Origin: Nostoc sp. 'Peltigera membranacea cyanobiont' N6
Lineage (GTDB): Bacteria; Cyanobacteriota; Cyanobacteriia; Cyanobacteriales; Nostocaceae
Assembly (NCBI RefSeq): GCF_002949735.1
Contig: NZ_CP026681.1
Location: 3,224,001 to 3,288,000 of the forward strand
Reading direction: 5' to 3'
Length of the DNA: 64,000 bases
Translations under genes and position numbers: made by a program
Notes under the pieces: generated by a model
The model's database searches: none
The model's input: only the letters and a program-made list of their open reading frames with translations
Told to the model about the DNA's origin: nothing
In this document: piece after piece, positions 27,316 through 36,416 of the stretch
How the letters are laid out: every line of letters starts with the position of its first letter
Position numbering within the stretch: position 1 is the stretch's first letter

Positions 27316-28962
27316 ATGTTCCTCACCCAAACTGTTCCCCGTCAACGAGAAATTCTGGAAGTATTCCTTCGCAATGGCTGGGACTATATGCGAAGGTTGC
27401 TCACTGGTGGCAAAGCTGATGAACCTCAGCTACCGACACCTGCGGTTTTAAAAAATATCCTGGTAGACTTGGGGCCAGTTTACGTTAAACTTGGTCAGCT
27501 ACTCTCTACTCGTCCAGATTTACTCAGCGCCTCCTACATTGAGGAACTATCAACCTTACAAGACGAAGTACCGCCAGTCCCTTGGTCAGAGATAGAAATA
27601 ATCCTCCGTAAAGAATTAAAACGTCCACTAGCAGAAACTTTCCGCGTAGTTAACCCGATACCCGTAGCGGCGGGATCAATTGCCCAGACTCATCGCGCTA
27701 CATTAGCAGATGGTCGAGAAGTCGCTTTGAAAGTGCAACGTCCGGGAATCGATCTGACTATTGCTCAAGATATTGCTTTAATTCAAGGGATTGCTGATTT
27801 AGTGGCGCGGACTGAATTTGGGCAAACTTATGAAATCAAATCTATCGCTGAAGAATTCACCAAAGCCTTAGAAGCCGAGTTGGATTTTACACGGGAAGCT
27901 GGTTTTACAGACCAACTGCGGCGCAACTTATCTAAAAGTCGCTGGTTCGATCCTACGCAAATAGTGGTTGCGGAGATTAACTGGGAATTGACCACAGAAA
28001 AATTACTGGTGATGGAATGGCTGGATGGAGTGCCGTTCCTGGCGGCGGATTTGGATAATGACCCTAACGTTAAAGATCCTGCCGAAAAGCGTAAAGAAAT
28101 AACTACTTTATTATTTCGGGTATTTTTTCAGCAACTATATATTGATGGCTTTTTTCACGCCGATCCTCACCCAGGAAACTTGTTTTATCTCAAAGATAGT
28201 CGTGTCGCCCTCTTAGACTGTGGCATGGTGGGAAGACTCGATCCCCGCACACAGCAGATATTAACAGAGATGTTGTTAGCGATCGTTGATTTAGATGCTC
28301 AAAGGTGCGCTCAGTTAACTTTGCAGCTATCAGATTCGGCTCAACCAGTAATTTTATCACGGTTAGAAAATGATTACGATCGCATGTTGCGAAAATATCA
28401 TAATGTCAGCCTGACGCAAATCAACTTCAGTCAGATAATCTATGAAGTTTTACAAGTTGCCCGCAACAATAAAATTAGATTACCTAGCAACATGGGTTTA
28501 TATGCCAAAACCCTAGCGAATTTAGAAGGGGTAGCGCGGACATTCAACCCAGAGCTTAATTTTTTCGATGAAGTTAAACCATTAATTACAGACTTGTTTC
28601 GGCGGCAATTACTGGGCGATAATCCAGTGCGATCGCTATTACGAACAGCCTTAGATATAAAAAGTCTCTCTCTCCAGTCTCCTCGCCAAATAGAACTGCT
28701 ATTAGACCGAGTTACCTCAGAAACCTTACAGTGGAATCTATCGCTGCGGGGTTTAGATGGCGTGCGGCGCACGATGGACGATGCGGCTAACCGACTCTCT
28801 TTTAGTATACTAGTAGGTTCGCTGATTATGGGTGCAGCAATTATTTCCACCAGAGCGCAGACAAGCCAGCTATCTTTTTTAAGCACCATCCTCTTTGCCG
28901 TTGCTAGTTTATTGGGTTTGTGGTTAATTATCAGTACACTGCGATCGGGACGTTTACGGTAA
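27316..28962 (+). CDS. ABC1/AarF/UbiB-family atypical kinase
   Basis: The ATG at 27316 (MFLTQTVPRQREILEVFL) is chosen over a TTG 18 bases upstream, which lies in a GC-rich repeat. The 548-residue protein has the KxGQ segment (YVKLGQLLSTRPDLL) of the ABC1 N-terminal extension, the Ala-rich nucleotide loop (VAAGSIAQTHRA), VALKVQRPG with the catalytic lysine, HADPHPGNLF as catalytic loop and LLDCGMVGRL in place of DFG. Two hydrophobic segments lie at the C-terminus. ABC1 kinases act on prenylquinone and other lipid metabolism in cyanobacteria and plastids; several paralogues exist, so the substrate is open. It probably follows yidD in one transcript. Confidence 0.88.
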   Translation: MFLTQTVPRQREILEVFLRNGWDYMRRLLTGGKADEPQLPTPAVLKNILVDLGPVYVKLGQLLSTRPDLLSASYIEELSTLQDEVPPVPWSEIEIILRKELKRPLAETFRVVNPIPVAAGSIAQTHRATLADGREVALKVQRPGIDLTIAQDIALIQGIADLVARTEFGQTYEIKSIAEEFTKALEAELDFTREAGFTDQLRRNLSKSRWFDPTQIVVAEINWELTTEKLLVMEWLDGVPFLAADLDNDPNVKDPAEKRKEITTLLFRVFFQQLYIDGFFHADPHPGNLFYLKDSRVALLDCGMVGRLDPRTQQILTEMLLAIVDLDAQRCAQLTLQLSDSAQPVILSRLENDYDRMLRKYHNVSLTQINFSQIIYEVLQVARNNKIRLPSNMGLYAKTLANLEGVARTFNPELNFFDEVKPLITDLFRRQLLGDNPVRSLLRTALDIKSLSLQSPRQIELLLDRVTSETLQWNLSLRGLDGVRRTMDDAANRLSFSILVGSLIMGAAIISTRAQTSQLSFLSTILFAVASLLGLWLIISTLRSGRLR

Positions 28963-29037
28963 AGTCTATCTGTTGTGCGTCATGCTCACCACAGGAAATC
29001 ATGATATGTCACTGGCGAAAATCCCTGCTTTTCTACT

Positions 29038-29153
29038 TAATACCATTTCTTTATGAGGCTGCGCCAAATTTTCTTGGCTTCTTCTTTCTTTCTTTGTGTC
29101 CTTTGCGGTTCGTTCCTCATATAGTTGGCGCATCTTCTACAGAATTGGTATTA
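29038..29153. mobile_element. Small MITE with ~29-bp terminal inverted repeats
   Basis: The left end (29038-29067, TAATACCATTTCTTTATGAG then GCTGCGCCAA) and the reverse complement of the right end (29125-29153, TAATACCAATTCTGTAGAAG then ATGCGCCAA) align over about 29 bases. The 116-bp element has no coding capacity, and its interior holds the dispersed TTTGTGTCCTTTGCGGTTCG repeat. It sits between the ABC1 kinase and the ABC transporter. Confidence 0.65.
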
Positions 29154-29357
29154 GAACCATAGTTGAAGAATCCAGAAGTCACAATCAAGACGAACTCAAA
29201 CTCGCCATCCATTTTTTCCGTCAGAATTTAATTCATTCTGTTAGCGGGGCATTTAGCCCATTCTTACTAGTGACTCCTGAATTCTGCTTGATAAATAGCG
29301 TTAAACACCGATGATTTACGTGTGTCTCTATACATCTGTGGTTCTAATATAAAAAAT

Positions 29358-30338
29358 ATGTCAATCATCGTTGTTGAAAATCTGAGTAAATCTTATCCAG
29401 TGGCAGTTAAAAGTCCGGGTATTAAAGGTGCAATCACCCACCTTTTCCACCGTACCTACCGCTCAATTAAAGCAGTTGAGAATATTTCCTTTGAAATTGC
29501 CCCTGGTGAAGTAGTGGGGTTTTTGGGGCCAAATGGTGCTGGTAAAACCACCACACTAAAAATGCTTACGGGACTGATTCATCCTTCAAGCGGTAAAGTC
29601 ACAGTAGCTGGACAAATCCCATTTCATCGTAAAGAAGCATTTTTACAAAAAATTACCTTGGTGATGGGGCAAAAGCAGCAGCTGATTTGGGATTTACCAG
29701 CACTGGATTCTTTGAAAATTAATGCTGCTGTATACAACATCTCTGATAAAGAGTTTCAACGGCGGGTAGGAGAATTAACAGAGATGCTTTCCCTAGAAGG
29801 CAAACTTACCCAACCAGTACGGAAGCTATCTTTGGGTGAGCGGATGAAGGCAGAATTGCTAGCAGCACTTTTGCACCGTCCCCACGTATTATTCCTAGAT
29901 GAACCGACTCTGGGACTAGATGTAAATGCTCAGGTAGCGGTACGCGATTTTTTGCGCGACTACAATCAGCGTTATCAGGCTACAGTGCTGTTGACGAGTC
30001 ATTATATGGCTGATATCACAGCTTTGTGTCAACGCGTGCTGTTGATTCACCAGGGAAGCCTGATGTATGACGGCAATTTAGATGGATTACTAGAACGTTT
30101 TGCCCCTTACCGGGAAGTTCATATAGAGTTAGCCCAGCCTCTGCCGATAGAAAAACTTATGACATACGGGGATGTGCAACTCTTAGAAGGGCGATCGGTG
30201 CATTTTATGGTATCTAGAGAGGCGCTCACCCGCACGGTATCGAAGATTTTGACGGATTTAGAGGTAATTGATTTAACTGTCACCGAACCGCCTGTAGAAG
30301 AAGTAATTGGACGAGTTTTTCAGGCAGGTGTTGTGTAG
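29358..30338 (+). CDS. ABC-2 type exporter, ATP-binding protein
   Basis: The ATG at 29358 (MSIIVVENLSKSYPV) is the natural start; the GTG 36 bases upstream adds an unrelated stretch. The 326-residue protein contains Walker A GPNGAGKTT, the Q-loop near MGQKQQL, the signature LSLGERMKAE, Walker B VLFLDEPT and the H-loop TSHYM. The C-terminal 80 residues are the extra domain of the ATPases that pair with ABC-2 (DUF990-type) permeases. These complexes export polysaccharides, lipids or drugs; the cargo cannot be read. The permease gene starts 47 bases downstream. Confidence 0.9.
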   Translation: MSIIVVENLSKSYPVAVKSPGIKGAITHLFHRTYRSIKAVENISFEIAPGEVVGFLGPNGAGKTTTLKMLTGLIHPSSGKVTVAGQIPFHRKEAFLQKITLVMGQKQQLIWDLPALDSLKINAAVYNISDKEFQRRVGELTEMLSLEGKLTQPVRKLSLGERMKAELLAALLHRPHVLFLDEPTLGLDVNAQVAVRDFLRDYNQRYQATVLLTSHYMADITALCQRVLLIHQGSLMYDGNLDGLLERFAPYREVHIELAQPLPIEKLMTYGDVQLLEGRSVHFMVSREALTRTVSKILTDLEVIDLTVTEPPVEEVIGRVFQAGVV

Positions 30339-30384
30339 CGATCGCTGCCAGAAATATAGTTGCCAAGAGGAGAATGCACCATAA

Positions 30385-31173
30385 ATGAAAAAATTTATTA
30401 GAAAAGCTCTAACTTTGCTGTCAGTATACTACGCCTATATGGTTGAGTATCGAGCAGAACTAATCTTATGGGTTTTGGCTGGGTCTTTGCCGATTATCCT
30501 CATGGGTATCTGGATACAGGCAGCACAAGGTGGGCAGTTTGGGCTATCATCTGTGGATTTTGCCCGCTATTTTATAGCGGTTTTTGTAGTTAGACAATTA
30601 ACAACTGTTTGGGTAATTTGGGATTTTGAAAAAGAGGTTGTGGAAGGTAAGCTTTCCCCCAAGTTACTACAACCACTCGACCCAGTATGGCATCATGTTG
30701 CAGGACATGTTTCGGAAAGATTTGCTCGGCTAATGTTTACTTTTTTATTAGTGGCATTATTTTTTATTCTTTATCCCCAAGCTTTTTGGATACCAAGCTT
30801 GAGTAGATTTTTGCTGTTTACATTGGCGGTGGTGCTAGCTTTTACTTTGCGGTTTACGATTCAGTACACCTTTGCTATGTTCGCCTTTTGGACAGAACGG
30901 GCTACTGCTTTAGAAAATTTTTGGTTGTTATTTTATCTATTTTTATCTGGTTTGATAGCACCTTTAGAAGTTTTTCCAGGACCTGTGCAAAAAATAGTGA
31001 TGTTTACGCCTTTTCCCTATTTGATTAATTTTCCTGCAAGTCTTTTGGTAGGGCTACCCGTAGATATAGGGCGGGGATTTTGGTCAATATTCGGTTGGTT
31101 ATTAGTGTTTTTGGGTGCGAATCGCTTGTTGTGGCGTGCGGGTTTGAAGCGGTATTCTGGCATGGGAGCATGA
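30385..31173 (+). CDS. ABC-2 type exporter, permease
   Basis: The 262-residue integral membrane protein has six predicted helices in the arrangement of ABC-2 (DUF990/YfiP-like) permeases: an N-terminal amphipathic lead, two helices (LILWVLAGSLPIILMGIWIQA, YFIAVFVVRQLTTVWVIW), the conserved cytoplasmic loop EKEVVEGKLSPKLLQPLDPVWHHV and further helices ending in LLVFLGANRLLW. The loop that contacts the ATPase is well conserved. Systems of this type often encode two different permeases next to one ATPase. Here only one is present before an intergenic region, so the complex is either a homodimer or uses a permease encoded elsewhere. Confidence 0.88.
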   Translation: MKKFIRKALTLLSVYYAYMVEYRAELILWVLAGSLPIILMGIWIQAAQGGQFGLSSVDFARYFIAVFVVRQLTTVWVIWDFEKEVVEGKLSPKLLQPLDPVWHHVAGHVSERFARLMFTFLLVALFFILYPQAFWIPSLSRFLLFTLAVVLAFTLRFTIQYTFAMFAFWTERATALENFWLLFYLFLSGLIAPLEVFPGPVQKIVMFTPFPYLINFPASLLVGLPVDIGRGFWSIFGWLLVFLGANRLLWRAGLKRYSGMGA

Positions 31174-31328
31174 ACAATTTATAATTTATAATTCAAAATT
31201 AGGATCTGTACCATCCCAGAGTTTGGCTAATTTGGGGTAATTTAAAACTTTCTTGATAAAAGAAAGTTTTCTCGAATACTGACATATTCCATCTCACGAT
31301 TTACCAAACTCAAGGAAGTTCCATTACT

Positions 31329-31633
31329 TCAAATGATTTGCTGTAATTCATCTAGAGTATTGACACTCTTAATTCCCTGCTGAATTGCCTTTAATCTATC
31401 TAAATGGGCATTTCAGGTTTGTAGCGTAGTTGTAACTCGTTGAGTAGGATAAATTCGCCATATTGGGGACTGCTGGCGCGGACTAATACATCACTTTCAC
31501 GGCTAATCCACTGAAATTCGGAGTTGAGAATTTCTCCAGATACAATATTAGGAATTTTCGTTACCCATTTTACCCAATTTTCGGGTGCGAGGCTGATTAA
31601 TCGTTTGGTGCTAATATCTGCTGCTTTAGCCAT
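31329..31633 (-). pseudogene. Truncated, frameshifted Rpn/DUF4351-type cyanobacterial protein
   Basis: An intact-looking start (MAKAADISTKRLISLAPENW) encodes 77 residues typical of the N-terminus of a cyanobacterial family related to Rpn/PD-(D/E)XK putative transposase-nucleases, ending LLNELQLRYKPEMPI then a stop at 31400. In another frame directly after it comes LDRLKAIQQGIKSVNTLDEL then QQII and a stop (31329-31331), which reads like the C-terminal tail of the same family. The expected middle of about 150 residues is missing. I read this as a gene with a large internal deletion. The family name is from memory and would need a search. Confidence 0.55.
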
Positions 31634-31722
31634 AAGGGATGTAGATGACCTTAGTTTTAGTTTATGGCTAAAGTGGTGATATATACGATGGGCTAAGTCT
31701 ATGCACTGTTTGTTGTACTTTG

Positions 31723-33597
31723 CTAGAAATTTGATAAATTACTTGGTATCGTCTTAAACTTTTCTGCTGTCCCCAAAGAATAATCTTCTAACTTAAAATC
31801 AGCAAAAGGCTTCTTCTCTAACCTATCCCGTAGTGCTTCATCAAGAATTACACCTTCCGATTGCTTTTTTACACCAATAATTATAATACTTCTCTGATAT
31901 TTAGTTAAATCCTGGTTTGCCTGACAATCACTCCGTTGAAATTGTCCCAAATTTAATATTCGATAACGTTTAACACTTGGGGTATTAATAAATATTTTTT
32001 TTACTAACAATTGAATTTGTTTAGAACGTTCTAGAGCCATTCGCTGTTGAACTGCTATATTACCTTTACAAGAAACTGTACCTACAGATATAATCTCGCT
32101 GGGATCTCCCATTATATTCTGTATATCTTCTTGTTCTAAGTTCAACTTTAAAAGGTCTAGACTAATAATTTCATCATTATATTTTATCTGAAAATTGCTA
32201 CCTAAAAGCCATTTATACTCTACTGATAAAACAGCGATATTAAATTCGGCTACCTTTCCCTGGCTATCTCTACCTTCTCGATCAGAAAAATAATCAATAT
32301 TTCCTCTCTTTTCGGGAGATTGACCATAATTTGACCTCACAATAAATTGTGAGTTTCGCATTGCTAATGCCACTATACTCAGTAATCCTAATATCACTAG
32401 CAGCCCTGCAAAAAATTTCAGTAGTGGTACTTCTTCTGGCTCTTTCTTCTGTGGGGATGGCAAAGTTTGAGGAATTGGCGCAGACAACTGCTCCGTGTTC
32501 AAATCGATTGCTAAATTAATATTTTCAGGAGTAGTTTCTGTTGACTGGGTTTCGACAACAGGGGCGGGAGGAATACTGTTTTCTGGCTCCTGCTCCAACG
32601 GCAGAGAGCTTGGCTCTGAATCCTCTACTTCTACAAATGGCTCTCGTTTAGGTGGGGTTGAATCTTCTTCTGAACAGAACTTTTTGCTTTCTTCAATTTG
32701 TTCTAGACGCTGTAAAATTTCTTGGGTATTAGCAGGACGACTTTCTATATCTGTTGCTGTTAGCCAATCAATTAAGTTTAATAGTAAAGGTGAGATATCG
32801 ATGGCATGATGTTGCCAATGTAATACATTTTGCTGAACATCATACATATCTAAGGGATGCTGTCCTGTTAGCAAAAATATAAAGGTGCGTCCCAAGGCAA
32901 AGAAATCTGATTGCGGTACTGCTTTAGCATTCATTTGTTCTGGAGCGCTGTAGCCAGATGACATAAGTGCTGTCATCCCGTCGCTGTTGCTGAGTTGGTC
33001 TGAGTCGATTCTGCCGATTTCAGTGGTAGTGCCAAAATCAATCAGTACCAAATTCCCCCAATCTTTCTCAATGGGGGATCGAATCATGATATTAGATGGT
33101 TTAATATCTCGATGTAGGTAGTGTTTACTATGCACTAAATTCAAAATTTCTAGTAATTGTTTTAACCAAGCTATAGCTTGGTTTTCAGAAACAGGGCGAT
33201 TCTGCTGCTGTCGCCACTGTTCTAAGTTGCACCCGTCGATTTTTTCCATTGCAATGCAATGCAATACTAAACCATTTCGGGTTTGATACTGGAAGTAACT
33301 ATCTTCTTTGGGAATGCCGGGATGCTTGAGTTGTTCCAGCACAGTTACTTCTTGCTGAAATAGTTCTACTGCTTTGGCGTTACCTGATAGATCGTCTTTG
33401 AGTATTTTGAGGATTTTAGGGGTATTTTGTTCGTATGCTTCATAAACTTTACTAAACCCTGTTTTGTCATTCAATAGACACGTCACCCGATAACGCCCTA
33501 GCAATTCCAAATGGGAACCACAACTTTGACAAAAGCGGTTTTGTTCATTATTCGGGTGATTTGGTATAGGGCAAAGGGGATTGATACAAAGGCTCAT
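31723..33597 (-). CDS. Membrane-anchored Ser/Thr protein kinase with N-terminal zinc ribbon
   Basis: The 624-residue protein begins with a four-cysteine zinc ribbon (Cys4, Cys9, Cys23, Cys26), the mark of a cyanobacterial class of Hanks-type kinases. The kinase domain follows (about residues 34-300), with the lysine in KILKILK, the catalytic loop HRDIKPSN (His162-Arg163-Asp164) and DFGTTTEIG. A Pro/Glu-rich linker leads to a membrane helix (FFAGLLVILGLLSIVALA, near residue 400) and a roughly 200-residue extracytoplasmic domain that I do not recognise. It presumably senses a signal outside the cytoplasm. It is monocistronic, and the substrate is unknown. Confidence 0.9.
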   Translation of the reverse strand: MSLCINPLCPIPNHPNNEQNRFCQSCGSHLELLGRYRVTCLLNDKTGFSKVYEAYEQNTPKILKILKDDLSGNAKAVELFQQEVTVLEQLKHPGIPKEDSYFQYQTRNGLVLHCIAMEKIDGCNLEQWRQQQNRPVSENQAIAWLKQLLEILNLVHSKHYLHRDIKPSNIMIRSPIEKDWGNLVLIDFGTTTEIGRIDSDQLSNSDGMTALMSSGYSAPEQMNAKAVPQSDFFALGRTFIFLLTGQHPLDMYDVQQNVLHWQHHAIDISPLLLNLIDWLTATDIESRPANTQEILQRLEQIEESKKFCSEEDSTPPKREPFVEVEDSEPSSLPLEQEPENSIPPAPVVETQSTETTPENINLAIDLNTEQLSAPIPQTLPSPQKKEPEEVPLLKFFAGLLVILGLLSIVALAMRNSQFIVRSNYGQSPEKRGNIDYFSDREGRDSQGKVAEFNIAVLSVEYKWLLGSNFQIKYNDEIISLDLLKLNLEQEDIQNIMGDPSEIISVGTVSCKGNIAVQQRMALERSKQIQLLVKKIFINTPSVKRYRILNLGQFQRSDCQANQDLTKYQRSIIIIGVKKQSEGVILDEALRDRLEKKPFADFKLEDYSLGTAEKFKTIPSNLSNF

Positions 33598-33695
33598 GAC
33601 TTGCTTATCCGTACTTTAACAGTTATCAGTTATTAGTTATCAGTGTTTCCGGGTTACTGATAACTAATAACTGATTTAAGGGGAGCAGAGATGCG

Positions 33696-33714
33696 TAGCC
33701 GCTTATTGCTAGAC
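33696..33714. repeat. 19-bp short dispersed repeat inside a HIP1 site
   Basis: Removing TAGCCGCTTATTGCTAGAC would join GCG to ATCGCT and restore GCGATCGC. This is the same arrangement as the 27-bp insert at 40141 and the 21-bp insert at 50111. Confidence 0.6.
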
Positions 33715-33775
33715 ATCGCTCCTATTAATTCTTCTGTTGCCGGATGATAATCCCGTCTAATAATAATGAGATTTT

Positions 33776-34612
33776 CTATCTGTGTTCTGCCAAGAAAGCT
33801 GCTACAGTTTGGTTAAATGCCTCTGGTTGTGTCAAAAACGGCCAGTGATTGCCAGGAACTTGGCAGATGCGTAGTTTTTTGAGATAGGTTTTGTAGGGTT
33901 GAATTTGCCAATCTTGGCGGTTAAGTCCTTGTTCTGGCTGGACAAAGAGAGCATGGGTATCAAGGGGGATTGTAAAACCAGGAACTTGCATAACTGCTTC
34001 AAAAATCCCGTCGCGGGCGGCGATGGTAAATTTGCTGCCCCAACTACCATCGGGTTTTTGTTCTATTCCTGCTTGGAAAACTTGCTGTTGCAAAGAACTC
34101 CATCCTTGATATTGTTTTAGCTTGCGTGCTTGTTGTTCGGCTTCTTCATGACTGCCAAAGGGGCCCATGCTTTTGAGAAAAGGTAAGAAGCGATACAACA
34201 TGGGAAAAGTTAGCCTGAGGAGGCTGGGCATTTTCCAGATGAAAATTGGATCGATGAGAATTATACTCCGCAAACGCTTTGGGTTTTGTCTTGCCCAGAT
34301 AGCGGCTAATTTGCCTGTCCAGGAATGGCTGACAATATGGGCAGAAGTCCATCCCAGACGATCCATAAGTGTTTCCAGGTCTGCGATCGCACTTTCAAAA
34401 GTATAATCTCTCTCAGGCTTACTACTTTCGCCATGTCCGCGCATATCTGGGGCGATTATGTGGTAGTCTGCTGCTAAGTAATCTCCTAAACTAGACCACA
34501 CTAGAGCATGGTCGCCTAAACCGTGTAACAACAGTAAGGGTTCTTGACCTTGGTTCCACTCTAAGTAAGAAAGTTGGATATCAGGCTTTGATAAAGTTTG
34601 ACGTACAGGCAT
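33776..34612 (-). CDS. Alpha/beta-fold hydrolase
   Basis: This 278-residue protein has the alpha/beta-hydrolase pattern: the oxyanion segment LLLLHGLGDHALVW, the conserved DMRGHGESSKP loop, a nucleophile elbow reading VSHSWTG (serine in S-H-S-W-T-G, a variant of GxSxG) and the histidine in VPGNHWPFL near the C-terminus. A cap region rich in aromatic residues lies at about 140-210. Substrate and pathway cannot be deduced. The first residue overlaps no other gene; a small divergent reading frame begins 75 bases away. Confidence 0.85.
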   Translation of the reverse strand: MPVRQTLSKPDIQLSYLEWNQGQEPLLLLHGLGDHALVWSSLGDYLAADYHIIAPDMRGHGESSKPERDYTFESAIADLETLMDRLGWTSAHIVSHSWTGKLAAIWARQNPKRLRSIILIDPIFIWKMPSLLRLTFPMLYRFLPFLKSMGPFGSHEEAEQQARKLKQYQGWSSLQQQVFQAGIEQKPDGSWGSKFTIAARDGIFEAVMQVPGFTIPLDTHALFVQPEQGLNRQDWQIQPYKTYLKKLRICQVPGNHWPFLTQPEAFNQTVAAFLAEHR

Positions 34613-34687
34613 GATTGCACATCCACCAATGAAGAGATAGTTTCGCGTTTATATACTACTGCGAAACAAGCTGGAGGGCGGGAAGAA

Positions 34688-34834
34688 ATGAGTCTATTCG
34701 ATGCGCTTATCACCCAATTGTATGCAGGCGAAACAGAAGACCTAGAACTGTTACACCGCGTCATACAAGTTGGGGCTTTACCCATAGATTGGCGAAATTA
34801 TTTCCAGCAGAAAATCGAAAAGCTGAATAGATGA
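34688..34834 (+). CDS. Small conserved-looking hypothetical protein
   Basis: This is a 48-residue frame starting MSLFDALITQLYAGETEDLE, preceded by GGAAG two bases before the ATG. An in-frame TTG at 34598 would extend it by 30 residues into the hydrolase gene and is rejected. The sequence is acidic and helical and ends DWRNYFQQKIEKLNR. I do not recognise a family. It is divergent from the alpha/beta hydrolase gene, and its stop lies 43 bases from the convergent bestrophin-like gene. Confidence 0.5.
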   Translation: MSLFDALITQLYAGETEDLELLHRVIQVGALPIDWRNYFQQKIEKLNR

Positions 34835-34877
34835 ATTTCATCAATGTTAAAATTCTTCAGAAAACGCTCTAATTGTT

Positions 34878-35810
34878 TTAGAAACAGTCTGAACTTTTTT
34901 CATAAGTCAAATTACCTGACTGCGATCGCGCATTTGGAGTCAGAGTCGTTAAATCGTCTATATTGCGTTTCATTGTGGCGCAAATCGCATCTAGAGGTAA
35001 GTCGTTAGGGTCATAACCAAAGGGGTTTTCTATCTCCAAGCCGATTGCTTCAATACCAAATACTGTAAAACCAACTAACGCCGAAATTAAACCTGTCCAC
35101 CAACCCAAAGTCCCCACTATTTGAAATGGTAGCAGGAAACAATATAGTAACAGTAATTGCTTCAGATGAATGGCATAAGCCAAGGGCATAGGTGTTTTTA
35201 AAATCCGTTCGCAAGCACCTAAATTATCTACAAGATTGTTTAATAATTCTTGCATTGATGTTAACTGGTAACTATTAAGGCAATTGCGATGATGCTGCTC
35301 CTGTAAATAATCTCCGATCCAAAAGGCAACCTCTATCGGAGGATTATTCATAATCTTCAGTTTTATATATTTACTAGATGGCATTAAATCTTCCAATTCG
35401 CTATTGACTGCTTCTTCCCGCAAATGCAATTTAGTTGTCACGGCAAAAGCTACCAATAAATTTAATGCTGTAATTTTATTATCTTTATCTTCTGGTGAGA
35501 TTTCGTCAATAGATACCCAAATTTGCCTGGCCAGATTTCGGGTATTATTTACTAAAGATCCCCAGCATTTTCTCCCTTCCCAAAATCTCTCATAAGCAGT
35601 ATTTGTCCGAAATACAAGTAATAAGCCTAAAACAATACTAGGAATAACATTTGCTAAAATCGGTTGGGATACAGGCTGTTCAAAATGGTAAAGGACAGAA
35701 ATTACAAATCCAAAAGCTCCGCACCATAAAATATGCTTGTAGATTGCTTTCATAACCGAACCTTTAAATTGCAATTTTGTACGTAGCCATGTGTTTTTTT
35801 CGGCTGTCAT
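34878..35810 (-). CDS. Bestrophin-like anion channel (UPF0187)
   Basis: The 310-residue membrane protein has the bestrophin pattern: an N-terminal amphipathic segment, helices near ILWCGAFGFVISVLYHF and SIVLGLLLVFRTNTAYERFWEGRKCW (the hallmark FRTNxAYxRFWEGRxxW), helices LLLYCFLLPFQIVGTLGWWTG and LVGFTVFGIEAIGLEIENPFG, and the conserved acidic FGYDPNDLPLD motif near the C-terminus. Bestrophin homologues form pentameric channels. In photosynthetic organisms relatives affect thylakoid proton motive force or bicarbonate supply, but membrane location cannot be told here. It is monocistronic, with a long gene-free region upstream. Confidence 0.88.
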   Translation of the reverse strand: MTAEKNTWLRTKLQFKGSVMKAIYKHILWCGAFGFVISVLYHFEQPVSQPILANVIPSIVLGLLLVFRTNTAYERFWEGRKCWGSLVNNTRNLARQIWVSIDEISPEDKDNKITALNLLVAFAVTTKLHLREEAVNSELEDLMPSSKYIKLKIMNNPPIEVAFWIGDYLQEQHHRNCLNSYQLTSMQELLNNLVDNLGACERILKTPMPLAYAIHLKQLLLLYCFLLPFQIVGTLGWWTGLISALVGFTVFGIEAIGLEIENPFGYDPNDLPLDAICATMKRNIDDLTTLTPNARSQSGNLTYEKSSDCF

Positions 35811-36319
35811 GCAGTCACCCTAAGAGAATATTTAGTGAATCGATAGATGAAATATCGATGCTTTAAAAATAATAACTATATAAATAGCACAATTGGCAAA
35901 TAGGATACTTTAAAAAGTAATCTTGCTAAAGAACACGATCTGCTGACCACAATGATTGCATTTTAGCTCCTGTTATACAATATAGAGTCCGGTTAAATAC
36001 CTATCATTAGGATTAGTACAAAGAGTTTTTGTCAGCAATTAAGCGACGATTATATACAGCAGAATTCAGAATTCAGGAGTCAGAATTCAGAATTAGAATA
36101 GGCTCTGTGCCTAGCTACGAGACCTAGATGCTGTACTTCACTAATCTCTGCTATAAAGGTTAAAAGAGATACCTACGGCTGGCTACGCCTACACAGCTAA
36201 TTGTCAAGAAATGTAAATATTTAGTGGTGGCTGCATAAATCCCGCGCCTCACTCTGATAAATCGATAGAAGAAAAGGTACATGGCTCTCAATAATGGTCA
36301 TACAGCATTAGTTGGTGTT
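35811..36319. other. Gene-free region with imperfect tandem repeat
   Basis: Near 36061-36097 there is a tandem run of AGAATTCAG-like units (CAGAATTCAGAATTCAGGAG and following). Near 36165-36200 lies a GC-rich palindromic repeat (CTACGGCTGGCTACGCC). No coding sequence is supported. Confidence 0.55.
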
Positions 36320-36416
36320 ATGTACCCCAGTAAATCAAAAAGTTCTAGTCTGTACAAATCCTGCCCTGTAAATCGAATGTTTAGACATAACCAAATTAGT
36401 TATGTCTTTTTTTGTC
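36320..36416 (+). ncRNA. Candidate small RNA A
   Basis: GTACCCC is followed by about 60 bases without ORF and then an 8-bp stem (GACATAAC / GTTATGTC) with an immediate T7 tract (36383-36416). The terminator reads on the plus strand and overlaps the 3' end of the oppositely oriented VOC gene, so it cannot belong to that gene. It is the first of four such units. Confidence 0.4.

Noticed and set aside
28920..29314. Plus-strand frames around the MITE (28920-29162, 29096-29314)
   Set aside because: They read through the mobile repeat and have no recognisable features.
34598..34687. TTG-started N-terminal extension of the small gene at 34688
   Set aside because: It overlaps the divergent hydrolase start and lacks a ribosome-binding site, whereas the internal ATG has GGAAG before it.
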